Source: Petunia secreta
Lineage: Eukaryota; Streptophyta; Magnoliopsida; Solanales; Solanaceae
DNA length: 64,000 nucleotides
Direction of reading: 5' to 3'
Assembly: GCA_029990175.1 (NCBI GenBank)
Contig: JARKIP010000049.1
Coordinates: 11,510,001-11,574,000 of the forward strand
Of this stretch, positions 42,892 through 55,004 are shown in pieces (the first letter of the stretch is position 1; every line of letters begins with the position of its first letter). Both the position numbers and the translations under genes were made by a program. The notes under the pieces are model-generated. The model worked only from the letters and a program-made list of their open reading frames with translations, did not search any database and was not told the DNA's origin.

Positions 42892-43794
42892 ATGGCTGCT
42901 GGTTTAATTTATTTTTTTAGTAATATCTTTAGATCTAAGTTGTTAGCAGATTTTTAATTTAGATGCAATGTGTTGTCAGTGGTGTTAATTAGCACAAACC
43001 GATATGCAAGCAATATATCAGTCTTTTTTGGTTGCAATGACTGTTCCAGAATATTACATTACACTGCATCTTATTAGATCTTTGTGTATACTCTTTTTCG
43101 TTATTACTTTTGTACACATTATGTCCTAAGTTTTCATTAGAATTAACCTCTTTTCTTTGTATTGATACATAGTTTATTCACTAAGTACACATGTAATATA
43201 TAATAAATATGCAGAAAATATAGAAGTTACCAAGTTATTCCTTTCTGTTGAGATATTATATTGTACAAGCTTAGAAATCATTTACTTTCAGTTGAATACA
43301 ACTGTGATGTACATTTAACTTATCAACTTGAATAAGTACGAGCATTCATTCAACTAACAGGTTTGACAATATGAATTTAGCTGATGTTAATGAGGATACA
43401 CTATTAAAAGGTGTTTGCCTACTATTATATTCAATAAGTATCCTGAGAATATTCAATGAGAATGCAGCGAATATTCATAAGTAAGGAGAAAAATATTCAA
43501 TATGTATGCATTGAATATATCACCATTACAATTCAGATACAAAGAGACATCATTCTATAAAACATTTATTTCCTTCCATTCATTAAAGGTCACATCATGA
43601 TGACTGTGAATATATACTCTGTAAAGTTCACATCAACAAAGTTCACATCAAGAAGAACTTTAAAACCAACCATTTTAACTGAAAAGTAGCAAACACTTTA
43701 CTTAATTATAAACTGATTTATAGTTAACAAGTAAGTCTTAAAACATTCTTAAAAAAGAATATTAAGAGAAGTATTCAACAAGTCATCATTTCAA
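42892..43794. other. Spacer between the convergent MULE genes
   Basis: It holds the 3' ends of the two converging pseudogenes and A+T-rich sequence with many ATGCA/ATATTCA words. No further domain is seen. Confidence 0.5.
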
Positions 43795-46513
43795 CTAAAA
43801 TCTAATTGGAGCATTTTTGCAGGTCTTGCAGTTGTGCCCTTGATTACCACAACTTGCACATGTTAATCGTGCCTTCTTCAATGGTTTTTCCCAAGCAGAC
43901 TTGATTCTTGTAGTTTTGGATCTTCTTGGTGGTTTTCTTCCATGTGGTGGTAGGACAATTTCTTGGGCTATCTCCTTAGGCACATTCCAATCTGTCTCAC
44001 CTTGAATAGGATATACGGGTACATCATATGTCTTTAGCATAGATTCCTTCTTGTAGTATTCCGCAAAATATTCAGCTGCTTTAATGTGCAAACTATCCAG
44101 CACTGCTACTGCGTGTTGACAAGTTATTTCATCAATTTAAAACCTACCACAGGTGCATATTTTTGCGCGAAGATCTACAATATATTTCACTTGGCCATAT
44201 ACCACAGCGTACAACAGATCCGTCGATGGAATAATCTGCATATCATTTATATCAACAATTTTGTTTCTGAATTGTGGAATACATAACCTTATTAGGAAAA
44301 TAAGCGAATGGATATGCAGGTAATATTCATATTGTATGCTGTACATGTTTTATCAATAAACTGAACAGAACAATATTCAGAAAGTATGCGCAGTGTATGC
44401 ATAATGCTATTTTCAAATAGCAAACTGAAGTATAAAAAGTTATCCGCCATTTCTTGGATGCAATAATGTTGTCATCAAGGATGTCTTGGAATTTTTCGCC
44501 GAGTGCTGTGAATGTATCCATTGCAAACTGCATGTTTTTTGCAGTCCACATTTGGAACATATCAGTCATATACTCCATTAATGCTAGTATCGGGAGCTTT
44601 CGAGCATGCCTATTTGCCGCATTCACTGACTTTGCAATATTAGATGTCATAAAAAATGAACGCTTACTCTGCACGTGTGCTATTGACCATCTGTGATATC
44701 CAATGTTAAAAAGGTAATCCTTTGCTCTACTATCTATATCCTCAAGATCCTCCATTGATTTTTCAAATTGTCCAACTGTGTATGCCATTACTAGCCGATA
44801 ATATACATCTTTTAGTTTATTTTCACCCTTCTTGAACTTCAACTTAACATTATTCCATAAGTGAAACACACATACACAGTGAGGTATTTCAGGATAAATT
44901 GTCTTCATTGCCTGTACAATACTCTCATGCCTGTCGGATACAACACACATTCCATCCCTAAGTCCATATGCAGCTCTTAAACATCTGAAAAATCATTCCC
45001 ATGCTGCATCGTTTTCAGAATCTACAACTGCATATGCAAGCGGTAGAATATGACCTACATACACAATAAAGGATGTTATTTTTTTTTCAAATCTAAGCAC
45101 TGAACTTTGAGGTTGTTAGCAATATTTGTGCAACTTTTGAATATCAGATTTGTGTTCATGCAGTATTCACATTTGTATACCCAGAATTTCACAACTAGAG
45201 TATAGTTTAAAATAAACTGCTGATATCATGAAAATATTCATTGGCGATAAACATAAAAGAGTTACCTGAACCATCCAACGTGCATGATATTAGCATTGTA
45301 CCTCCGTATACGCCACTCAAAAAACCTCCATCCACTACCATCACCGGTCTACAATGTTGCCAGCCTGTGATAAAGGCATTCAATGCAATAAAGACATATA
45401 GGAAAGAATCATCTTCACATTTCTTTAGCTCTGTAACCGAGCCTGGGTTTGCTTTGTTCAGCTCATAAAGGTAGCTTGGAATCTTCCCATACGCTTTATT
45501 TGGGTCTCCTCTCAACAATTGGACCGCCTTCTCTTTACATCTCCATGCTTTCATGTAATTTAGTGTCAGACCATACGTTTTCTTCAACTCATTTATTATA
45601 TCCTTCGGTGTGTATACTATTTTTGGATCAGCAAACCTTTCCTTCATTAGATTACCAATAATATCTGCACTTGTACGACGATGCGAACTCAACCTTTCCT
45701 CAATCGGACAAGTGTGAATGTTGTTGAACTTTCTTATCATGAAAACCCTTGAGTTATTTAAGCTTGATGCGTGAAGCATCCAACTACATGGGCTGTTCAC
45801 ACAAATTATAGAGTACCTAGTTTGATAAATATTAATTTAGGTGAGTGAATATACAAAAGATATGCAGCTAATATTTTTCAATATGTTAACATAATTAAAA
45901 TCGTAATTAAATACCTTTTGGTCGATGACCTATCAACCTTTGTTTCAAACTTTTCCTTTAGAGCGTAGTTCTTTACAACATTCTGTAGCGTTTGCTTGTC
46001 TTTATACACCTGTTTTTCCTCTAAGCAGTCAAGGTCTGGGTTCTCGATGACACCAATTTGCTCAATGGGTATGCCTTCAATTTCATCAGTTTTACATGAA
46101 AATATCATGTCGACTACTTCAGGTATGTTGATATCATTCAGTGTGTCAGCAGCCGTCATAACATTGGTATTTACAACCATTGCCCTTGTGCTATATCCAC
46201 CATTAACGACTTTCTCTTCTGCTGTAATGCAAAGCGGATATTCACTCATTTTTATCGATTTTTTTTGCTCTATATACAGTTGAACACCGATATCATTCTT
46301 AATTGAGATAGGTTGGAACCCATCTTCAATTTGATATTTTATATCCATTGTGTACATAGAAGTGTCAACTTTTAGATGTGTCGCTATTGCTCCCAAAAAG
46401 TTGGTGTATGTACAATCTTCTTTAAGCAGAATGCCATCAGCTTTGAAGTTGACGAACTTGAAATCTTCAACCCAATTTCCACCATATTGGATTAATACCT
46501 TAATTGGTGACAT
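43795..46513 (-). pseudogene. MuDR-type transposase of the MULE, interrupted
   Basis: Exons read by eye: 46513-45915 (N-terminal domain, VLIQYGGNW...), 45816-45266 (DNA-binding zinc-finger region CVNSPCSWMLHAS and the first catalytic Asp in VVDGGFLSGVYGG), from 45054 downward (AYAVVDSEND; second Asp in VVSDRHESI; HCVCVFHLW) and a 3' part with a SWIM finger (CTC...CQH) and a CCHC knuckle (CASCGNQGHNCKTC). TGA at 44993-44995 replaces an expected Trp, and TAA at 44137-44139 lies inside the SWIM finger. The first two junctions are GT-AG and in frame. The domain order is that of MULE transposases. It cannot make a full-length protein. Confidence 0.82.
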
Positions 46514-46610
46514 ATTTCACTGATATTATAAAATTTAAGCTTTCTTGAATGTTACTGATACTGTGTTGGATCGACGCTTTGTATGATGGAGTAATCTTAT
46601 TTTGTTATGG

Positions 46611-46770
46611 GACAAAGCCCCAGTATTTTGTTATGAGACTAGTCTGGGGTGTTTTTCCAACGCTGATGGAGCTTAAGTGTGCGCACGAATTTTTGGCTAT
46701 TCTTCAATAAATTTTGAAACGGTGGATAGTCCCCAATAAGCGCGTCTAAAAATGGCTACTGATCAAAATT
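46611..46770 (-). repeat. Right terminal inverted repeat of the MULE
   Basis: This is the partner of 35734-35890 in inverted orientation. Its outer end, GATCAAAATT, is next to unrelated sequence that leads into the promoter of the second PMEI-type gene. Confidence 0.8.
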
Positions 46771-47103
46771 AACCCAATTTCACTGCTACACTCGGCACAA
46801 GTTTCTGGCACATCACAAAATACATACCTTTTCAGACATTAAACAAATGATTCCTTAAACCTCACATTGCATCGATATTTCTTTTCCTTATATAGATTCT
46901 TAAATATCAGGATTAACACTGCTGATGTGTATACTATTGACTCTTCCTTGATTTTTATACTGTGATTGAAAAAAACACCAAAACTATAAAAGGAAAGAAA
47001 GAAATTAAACTGCAAAGTTTAGAATACGAAAAAACTAATGGACCAAAAATGATTAAAATTCCTAATGTAACACAACCTTCCTTATATGTCAATTAGTTAT
47101 ACT
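46771..47103. other. Upstream flank of the second PMEI-type gene
   Basis: Only the last 110 bases resemble the promoter of the first PMEI-type gene (ATTCCTAATGTAA and CCTTATATGTCAATTA are shared). The rest is unassigned. Confidence 0.5.
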
Positions 47104-47111
47104 TATAAATA
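47104..47111 (+). promoter_or_regulatory. TATA box of the second PMEI-type gene
   Basis: TATAAATA lies 43 bases before the ATG at 47154, the same layout as at the first copy. Confidence 0.65.
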
Positions 47112-47153
47112 TAGGTACTACATTTTGTTGAGAATAACCAAAGAAATACAACA

Positions 47154-47696
47154 ATGGCTTTTTCCTTCAACAACTCCTTGATCTTTGCACTTCTTCTAAC
47201 AATCTCCTTCACGGTCTCTATAGTGAATGCAGATTTAATTAGTGATGTTTGCTCAAAGGTGTCACCACCAACCATATCCATATGTGACCAAGCGTTAAGG
47301 TCCGATCCTCGTGCAAAAACTGCAGCAAATCTCGAAGCTCTTGGCTTTATCGCGATTGATATAGCACAATCCAGTGCTAAATCAACGCTCAATCTCCTTG
47401 ATTCACTCATTAAAGGAACAACTGATCCCACGTTGAAATCGCGATATGACTCGTGCAAGGAGAACTACGGGGATGCTAGTGATAACTTAGCAGAGTGCCC
47501 TGGTTTTTTGAAGGCTAAAGATTTTGGGAGCTTGAATGCTCGGGCTTCTGCTGCTCTAGATGATCCAGACACTTGTGATGATAATTTCTCACAGGCACCA
47601 GCCGAACCAACAGAATTGAAACAAGCTAGTTTGAAGTTGCAAGCACTTTGTGCTGCTATTGATGCTATTAGCAATAGTTTGCAAGGATCATTGTAA
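47154..47696 (+). CDS. Secreted PMEI/invertase-inhibitor family protein, copy 2
   Basis: An intronless frame of 180 residues with a signal peptide of about 26 residues (FALLLTISFTVSIVNA). Conserved cysteines are at 33, 44, 101 and 141, with additional ones at 115 and in LQALCAAI near the C-terminus. It lacks the extra Cys at position 72 of copy 1 (AQSSAKS here, AQSCSKS there) and has two more residues between the first Cys pair. The frame is intact. As with copy 1, the target (pectin methylesterase or invertase) cannot be decided from sequence. The gene lies immediately to the right of the MULE, which has separated it from part of its ancestral upstream DNA. Confidence 0.9.
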   Translation: MAFSFNNSLIFALLLTISFTVSIVNADLISDVCSKVSPPTISICDQALRSDPRAKTAANLEALGFIAIDIAQSSAKSTLNLLDSLIKGTTDPTLKSRYDSCKENYGDASDNLAECPGFLKAKDFGSLNARASAALDDPDTCDDNFSQAPAEPTELKQASLKLQALCAAIDAISNSLQGSL

Positions 47697-49620
47697 TTTG
47701 CCACAAGTTTTTATATGGTCTAAATTCTTGATTCACGTTAATTAGAATGTGGAATTGTTATTGAATTCTCGTTTTTGGTTTATATAAATGAAACTCTAGC
47801 AATTTATTCATGTCTGTTAATTACTAATTACCTCCCTCTATTTTGATTTAGTTCGTGGTGTTTAGCTCGATATGAAGTTAAAAAAAAAACTGCAAATACT
47901 ATAAAGTTAAATATGTCATGACATTCATGTAACTATAAATCATGTCACGGAGGATAAAATGGAATTTAAGAAGATCACAAAGCTATCAATGCTTTATTCA
48001 AGATCTTTAGCAGTCAGATCGTTCATTCTCCCTTCCCAGTGGCTTTCGAAAAATTCTCGTAGGTGAAGCAAATCAAACCTATTTACAGACAAAGAAGATC
48101 CACTACCAGTACACTATCAAATAAAATCTCCATATAGACCCAGCCGCTATAATACCGACTTCAGAAAATCGTCATCCATTGGAACCACCACCATTCCACC
48201 CCAAATACCCTAAGATATCACCCGAAATAAATCATATTTGCCACCTTCCCTTCACTAACGCAGCTAGACGACCCAAGACAACATAATTTAAGTGTTCAAT
48301 AGGTCATAGCCGTAGATGAATAGTTTAAGTAACTAGATGAAAAATTGTGACACTTTAACGGGGTTGGCTGTCATTTTTTAATCAAAATTTAATGTTAAAT
48401 TATTTCTATTATAGAAAGTTGACATATTTTTTTGAACGGATTGATAAGAAAATAGTGGCACATAAAATGAAAAGAATAGTTTCTTGTAATAATCGTCCAC
48501 TTTGGTAATGGAGTAATGTTGTAATCATTGAAGAACTTTTGGTTAAGATCTCTTCTTTGACTAAGATGATGAAATCTTAATTCTTAGATTGGCAATATCA
48601 TTATCATATCTATCAAAAGTTTACCAGATTTGGACCAAGTTAATTTGTTAACTGAGATACACTTAGGATGAACATAATTTACTTGCTTAGATTAATCAAA
48701 TACATTCTTATACGTTCTGAACTTCGTCAAATCATTAGAAACCTCAATTGCTTCTAAGAAAGTCATTGTATTACTTTCACACTGCGGTCTTCTAGGACTT
48801 CCCATAAAGAGATTTACATATTAAAATTTGAGGTTTAAAGCCCCCTCTCAATGCAAAGTGCAAACGTCTATTTAATCGAAAAGTTATTTTCGAATCTTTT
48901 GCTTCTTCTTTAAACCAAAAATAAAATCATAAATACCCCTATTTGAGGTGATATGTACTACTAATGGAACCCCATCTGTGTTAGAAAAGATTTAACTGTA
49001 TCCTCAATTATGGACAATGAACAAAAGAGCATTATATAGTGTTATCAATATTTTGACCCAATCAAGCAAATTGATCACATGCAATGGGCTGTGGAGTGTG
49101 GACTCGAGATTAAAGTAGCAAAATAAGTCAATGGGTTAAGAAGACTTGTAAAGGAGAAAGTCGTTAATAGCTTGTAAAATTCATGAGTTCAATGATACTT
49201 GAAGTAACTGTATTATAGTATGTATTTGATTTGTCACACGTATAGTTGGCAAGATCTTTAACTTGCTAATATATATTTGTCGATCGAGTTAACCTTCAGA
49301 TTGTTTAGCTCGTTGACACATCAAATTAAAGCTTATATAATTAATGTACTCAAATTAAAAGTAGGCGTATATATAGCACATTAAAATTTGAATTAAATTT
49401 GAAAATGTTGTTCGGAAGAGAAAATCAAGTTTTACTTGATACTCCAAAATACTTTATTTCTTATAAATTTAAATTGTTTTTAGTACAATCATTTAGTAGT
49501 GATACGATGTCTATTTTCTTTTATATTTCCAAAATATCATCTCCCTGTGCTTTTACTCTAAGATCTCTTGCTCATCTTACTAAGGAGTGAAACATCAACT
49601 CTCTGCCAAACTCCCGTCAT
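47697..49620. other. Downstream region with another copy of PMEI-associated flank
   Basis: Bases 48080-48640 resemble 32730-33010 and 34065-34440. This shows a further duplication unit boundary without its own PMEI gene. The frame at 49399-49590 has no domain. No other gene is seen. Confidence 0.55.
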
Positions 49621-49669
49621 GATATAATCTTACAGCTCATATATCACAAAATTTTGATAAACACTAAGC

Positions 49670-50070
49670 TAGCGTTTGCACATAGATTTGATTGAAACTT
49701 GAAAATTTGAGTTTTTGAAGTTGAATTGAAAAATATTTTTGGAATTTGAAGTTGTGTTAGGACATACATTTCACTTGAGAAAAAAAGTTGAAGTTATGTG
49801 AGTGGGAATTTCTTTTCCCAAATCTTCCAAAAACTACTCTCAATCAGAATTTGGGAATTTGAAGTTTTGGTTTTCAAATTTTGCACAAATTCTATGAACG
49901 AACAAAAATTTGAAGTACTATTTCAAATGCAACTCTCAAGTTTTATTGCAAAAAATTTAATGGATTTATTTGTAAGGAATTGGAATTTTTCCTTTGCAAG
50001 ACTATTCAAAAGCTACAATATTAAGATGTTTATAAATGTTTATTCATTTCTTATAGACACAACACAATAG
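49670..50070. repeat. A+T-rich MITE-like sequence
   Basis: It starts near GCGTTTGCACATAGATTTG, a start common to Solanaceae MITEs, and repeats words such as AATTTGAAGTT and TTTGGGAATTTG. No clear right end was found. The 90-codon frame inside is not domain-bearing. Confidence 0.4.
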
Positions 50071-50743
50071 GGAAAAGACAATGAACAATGGCTCCCTTTA
50101 CTTGTTAAGGAGTCCAACAGCAGCTGCATATTACTCATATTGGAGTATGAATGTTGCATGCATTAATTCAAATAAGAAACTAAAAGCTTAAGATTCAGTT
50201 CCTTTAGGCATAAAATATTGACTTGAAATATGCATATACAGAGCTGTGACTACTAGTAGTTGCTTAGAAGGGAATGTCTTCCGAGATATTCACATGGCTG
50301 GATACAAGTAATAGTAATTAATTAGTACTAATATATATATACTGTATATATTTGTTACGCAATTAGAACAAGTAATGCGACTGTCTTTGTTAGGCATGTT
50401 GCGAGCCCAAACAAAAGAGAGAACCGGAAAATTTCCTTGTGTACAACGGTAAAATACCGGTTAAAACTTTTGATTCCGGCAAAAAGTACTATTAACCCCA
50501 GAATAAAATGTAAGATTATTTTAACTTATGCATGTTTGGTTGGAATGTGATTATATTGCTTATACCACATATAATTAACATGTAGAATGAGGGGATTTTT
50601 TCAGTTGAAACTCTTCCGCATTGATTTGGTTGGTTCGCATATTATCTGGCTTTATTTGGTGTTTGTGATCTATGAAATGATCTGGGTTATGTCAAATTAT
50701 CTCACTAGCTAGGCATCGGTAGCTGCGGATTCATGATTTTAAT

Positions 50744-50844
50744 CAGAGACATATCTAGGTTTTTACAAGGATGGGTTCATTATTGTCGGAGTCGGAACTA
50801 TAATATCAAAAAGTAGTCGGCAAACAACATTCGCCCAAAAATTA

Positions 50845-50890
<46 letters not shown>

Positions 50891-51261
50891 TTCATGTTAT
50901 ATGATGATACATTTGACTTTTTAACACCTATACCCGACCGAAGTGGTAACCTGATAGTCAAGCAGTATTCAAAATTTTCTTACAGCCGCAATGTCCCACA
51001 AAGTAATTTGCTTATTTTAATTAAAAAATAAACTTTAAAATAAACAAATTGGACCAATGTAGTAAGTAATAGAGGGGAAAAAGATATTAAAAGAGCATTT
51101 TAGTGGATATCGATTCATGTTCTTAAAGGTATGTAAACCACCATTCGGCCAATTGAACCATTTAATCTTTTAGAATAATTTGAGAAATAAGCACATAATA
51201 TATTTAGTTTGATGGAGGACCATGGGTTCAGGTGTAATTTTCAATACAAAATGCGCCTCTG
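50744..51261. repeat. MITE-like element related to the one in ECHIDNA intron 1
   Basis: The left end is CAGAGACATATCTAGGTTTT and the right end, reverse-complemented, starts CAGAGGCGCATTTTG. It shares GGGTTCA, TATGATGATA and ACATAATATAT words with 12254-12708. It contains a TA microsatellite at about 50847-50886. Confidence 0.55.
50847..50886. repeat. TA microsatellite
   Basis: About 19 copies of TA occur in a row, inside the MITE-like element. Confidence 0.9.
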
Positions 51262-52209
51262 ATTTGGACTACATAGTTTCTGGACTTTAAGATAGCAACC
51301 TCAAGCATTGGTAATAACTAGGTTTCGATCAATTTAACTTTGAACAAATTTGGCGAATTTGTTAATATATACAAGGTCTAGCTCAACCCTTATATATTCT
51401 ATCGAACCCATATACTGAACCCTACATCCTGTCCTAAATTCATTTTATATTGCTGGTTACTTTGTTGACAACAGGGTTAGATTAAACGACCCCAAAATGC
51501 CTGATGCGCGACAAGAAATGCTAGCAAAATTATGCAATGAAAAGGCTCCTTTCTCAGAAGAAATTATGCAATGACAATCCATTAATTAAATTCATATTAC
51601 ACTGTTAACGTGCACAAGTTAAATTTAAATTTAACATAGTATTTTACGTAAAATGCATCCTGTAAAGTTTTAAAAGTCCTAAAAAAAAAAGTTTTAAAAG
51701 TCCTGGCAACCAAATGACCAATACCATAGTAATTCCTTTCGTCCTGTCATTCTCTCTAGCTTGTGTATTAGTCTCCTAATAAACTTAACTGTATAGCCTT
51801 AGATACTTTTAGCTTAGATATAATGGCTACTCTTTATTATTCCAAGGAACTTCAAGTCGTACCCACAAGAACAAAATATACTCTATGAAAGTATAAAGAA
51901 GAAATACAAACCACATATAGTAATTTAAACAAGTCACCGTTCAAATTGTTTTAACAACTCACATATATAAAAATTATACATATTATCCTGCACCAAAATT
52001 GTTTGCAGAAACTGGTTATTCATGATCACAATCATAATGAAAAGTATTGGAGATTAATTATTACATTGAATATATGGATAGTCTTCATGAGAACCACCAA
52101 ATCAGATGTGGTTCTTTATTCATAAAATAATACAACATACTACTTATTAATTATAAAAATTGACAAACCTTATAATTATAAGTGGCATCAGCTTTCTTCA
52201 TGTAATTTC
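51262..52209. other. Spacer downstream of the STIG1-like gene
   Basis: A+T-rich, with a poly-A stretch near 51680. The last 150 bases are probable 3' UTR of the minus-strand gene. No coding feature is seen. Confidence 0.5.
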
Positions 52210-52668
52210 TTATTTGGCATAATCACACATGCCATAAATGCAGTATCCACCAACCATACACCTATTGTTGCAGTAGCCACAATGCCTCTTGTCAAAAGAA
52301 AGATTAACACACTGACCTCTACAACAAGTCTCTGTGAAGGGACATTTTTTCTTGCAGTCACCGCAGTTGTGATCATCATACTTTAAATCCACGCACTTGT
52401 TGTTACAACAAGTCGAGTTTCCGCCATCAATAAGGTTACATATTTCATGGTCCTTGTGACAATGATCAGCAGCTCTTGGATTCTTTTCTTCAGCAAGAAA
52501 ACGGCTTCGTTTCCTATCGATAAATGGGGATACCACCTCTTCATCATGAGTACTCGTGGATAGTTTTGTTGTGCTATCGTTCGAGTTTTCAGTGCGTTGC
52601 ATGTTGAGAAGAGAAATGGTGAAAGCCATGGCAATGGCTAGAACAATCAATAAGTTGATCACCTTCAT
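52210..52668 (-). CDS. STIG1/GRI-like cysteine-rich secreted protein
   Basis: An intronless frame of 152 residues. A hydrophobic signal peptide spans about residues 1-22. A Ser/Thr-rich variable region follows, then SRFLAEEKNPRAADHC, and a C-terminal half with 16 Cys (residues 70-148) in the STIG1 spacing, including CC pairs at 87-88 and 115-116. Tobacco and tomato STIG1 are stigma-secreted proteins linked to pollen-tube growth; Arabidopsis GRI, in the same family, gives rise to a peptide in cell-death signalling. The FLAEEKNPRAADHC segment suits the GRI-like branch. The final function is inferred only from family. No defect is seen. Confidence 0.9.
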   Translation of the reverse strand: MKVINLLIVLAIAMAFTISLLNMQRTENSNDSTTKLSTSTHDEEVVSPFIDRKRSRFLAEEKNPRAADHCHKDHEICNLIDGGNSTCCNNKCVDLKYDDHNCGDCKKKCPFTETCCRGQCVNLSFDKRHCGYCNNRCMVGGYCIYGMCDYAK

Positions 52669-52792
52669 GTTTTCTGAAGGTGAATTAAAATGAAACGTTC
52701 AAAATGTTCTTGTTTGTTCTTGAATTATACAAGGAAAATGAGAAGAGGAGGAGGTTGTTTAGCTTGGTAATATTAATAGGAGATTTAAAGCA

Positions 52793-52799
52793 TTTTATA
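52793..52799 (-). promoter_or_regulatory. TATA box of the STIG1-like gene
   Basis: On the minus strand it reads TATAAAA, about 125 bases before the ATG at 52668. It is the best TATA candidate in the first 300 bases upstream. Confidence 0.5.
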
Positions 52800-53794
52800 C
52801 TTTGTAAAGATGGAAGAGAAGAGTTGACTTTTGAAAGACATGGAATGTGGAGAAGAAGCAAGCATAGGTTGACTATTAACGAAAGAAATGAGTAGTGGTG
52901 TATAATAATAGTAGTAATACCTTTGCTTGATAAATTGCTGACTTGAATCTGCTTATTACTGAATACATACATTAATCCTAGAGTTTCTTGATGAAAAATG
53001 AGGATGAGTGTTTAAACATATTTAGGTTGTTTATTGTTAGGGAATTAATGTTGACTTCAATTTGAAGAGTGAAGCTTTCTTCTTTGAGTGATTGCTTAAA
53101 AGATTCTAAAGTGGCATATATAGAGGAATTTCACTCGATAGTCAGCTTATTATTTAAGAGGTAAACATTTGTACCTTTGCCGCTACTGTTGCGAAATTGA
53201 AGGTAAAAAAGTTAAACAGAGCCGCGTGTTTTACTACTTGTGCTAAGGAAGACAGTAATAACAAGATTATTCGGAAATGACTAAAATATGGCGGGAAGAA
53301 TGAATCTTTTATAACTAACTAGAGGTATTGGATTTGTTTTTAAAATGAAAATATTCCCAATGGAAAGCATTTCCCCGGCCTCTAATAAGTACTATTATAC
53401 ACAGGTGAATCCGATTTAATCCGGTACGTCCATAATATAATTTTTTTTTTATATATAATCATGTCATTTAAAAGGTAACGACTCTCTCTAAGAGTGCTGA
53501 TTGGTTATTGCATATGTATATGATTTAAATAATCTTTAATATATTAGGCACTTGATTAAATTTGAGATAATTTTGGAACTTTCTTGTTAGAGAAGTACCT
53601 TAACCTTTGGTCGGTGTATTTGGACCAACCAAAGTGAAATTTAGCCTTTAACTCCAAAACAAATACCATGTGATAGGAAACCAAAAAAGGTTAGAAGATG
53701 ACATTAACAATAAAGGGGTAAGTATAAATGGGTTTCAGTAATATAAATTGACAAGGCAGAATACATCAATTTTCACTTGAATACTTCAACTTAC
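52800..53794. other. Upstream region of the STIG1-like gene
   Basis: No gene is seen. It contains runs of T (about 53441) and ordinary A+T-rich sequence. It ends where the copia-type LTR begins. Confidence 0.5.
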
Positions 53795-54654
53795 TGATGA
53801 ATACAAGAGGGGGTGAATTGTTCAGACTTGTAAATTTAGTCAACTGATAAAATTATTAGTTGACTTAGGTGATAAATAAAATGCTATGCAAAACAGAAAG
53901 GCAACAATAAGAATAAATAACACGGAGTTTTATACTGGTTCAGAACCAAATAGTTCCTAATCCAGTCCCCGTGGGTCACAAGGGAGTTATCTCTCTTCAA
54001 GCTCTTTGTAGAACACAAGTACACTTATGGTTTATCGTTAACCAAAAACGTCTTTTCACATATAGTTTTATCCCTTCGCTCACTACCAACGATCTTGTCT
54101 GATTTATAGATAATCAGACCAACTTCCATGACACAACTATTACCTCACCTACAAGAACTCTCTTTCTTTTCTATTAATCACTCGTAGACTCTTAGGAATA
54201 CAGTGTTTGAAAGTAAAAGACTTAGAGAGAAGTAGATTGTAAGTAGAAGCATAAGATAATCTCTAGTAGACTTCAAGTATAAATAGAGAACCATTAGAGT
54301 TGCCCATTGAAGAAGAGATATGGCGGATCTGCTCGCATGATCGACGGAGGATGATGGAGATTTGATTTACTAGGATTGAGGAATAGAGAGATTGACCCAA
54401 GAGATTTTATTCTCTATAAGATATAAATATCCTCATAGAGAATAAGGCAAGAGCTGATTTGGGACAAGTCTCACATAATTAGCGTGCCTTAAAGATCGAC
54501 GTTCATAGCTGACTCTTCTAATAATCAATCGGCAATCTTCCTTTCCTTTTAAGATCTTTACAGAGATCCTCCTTATAAGTCCTGCAAATTTCACATTGGA
54601 CTTAAGTGTTGTGTACTTTTTCTCATAATCAAAACTTAGAATTTAATCAACTCA
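53795..54654 (-). repeat. 3' LTR of the Sirevirus-like element
   Basis: It starts (minus) TGTTGAGTTGATTAAATTC and ends near GAATTGTTC...CTTGTATTCATCA. Its first 165 bases match 56347-56184 at about 90%. Confidence 0.6.
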
Positions 54655-54668
54655 ACAATCTCCCCCTT
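54655..54668 (-). other. Polypurine tract of the Sirevirus-like element
   Basis: On the minus strand AAAAAGGGGGAGAT lies directly before the LTR start TGTTGAG. This sequence type is typical for Sirevirus copia elements. A further copy near 54925-54937 (CCAAGGGGGAGAA) fits the multiple tracts known in that group. Confidence 0.65.
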
Positions 54669-55004
54669 TTTGGAGATGACAAAAAGTAAAAGAGGATGTG
54701 CCAGGATACTTTCCTTTTTCGTATCGTCAACTAGTGGATCCTGATAGTCGGCTCCCCCCGAGTATATGCACCCTGTAACAACTGAAATCAAATAGAAGAC
54801 TCCAGGGACATGAAGGTTAGTTGACTTCCCCTGAGTGTGAGTAATACTATATACCAAAGACGTAAGAATACCATAATCACATAGATACTGAATTTACATG
54901 ATGGCTAGAGGGCATAAGCAGTTTGTTCTCCCCCTTGGCATCAACAAAAAGGACTAAAAGAGAAAGTCTAAATCATTCAACATATTACAGACCCAGAGAA
55001 ATAG

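Larger units (their letters stand above)
35734..46770. mobile_element. Mutator-like element with Ulp1 gene (KI-MULE/Kaonashi type), about 11 kb, inactive
   Basis: Long terminal inverted repeats, about 157-160 bp and about 90% alike by eye, lie at 35734-35890 and 46611-46770 (shared words AATTTTGATCA, GCCAAAAATTC, CACCCCAGACTAGT). Two genes point toward each other: an Ulp1/DUF1985 gene on the plus strand and a MuDR-type transposase on the minus strand. Both carry stops. The exact outer ends and the 9-bp target duplication were not settled; similarity may extend about 40 bp outward. It splits a PMEI duplication unit in two. Confidence 0.85.
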
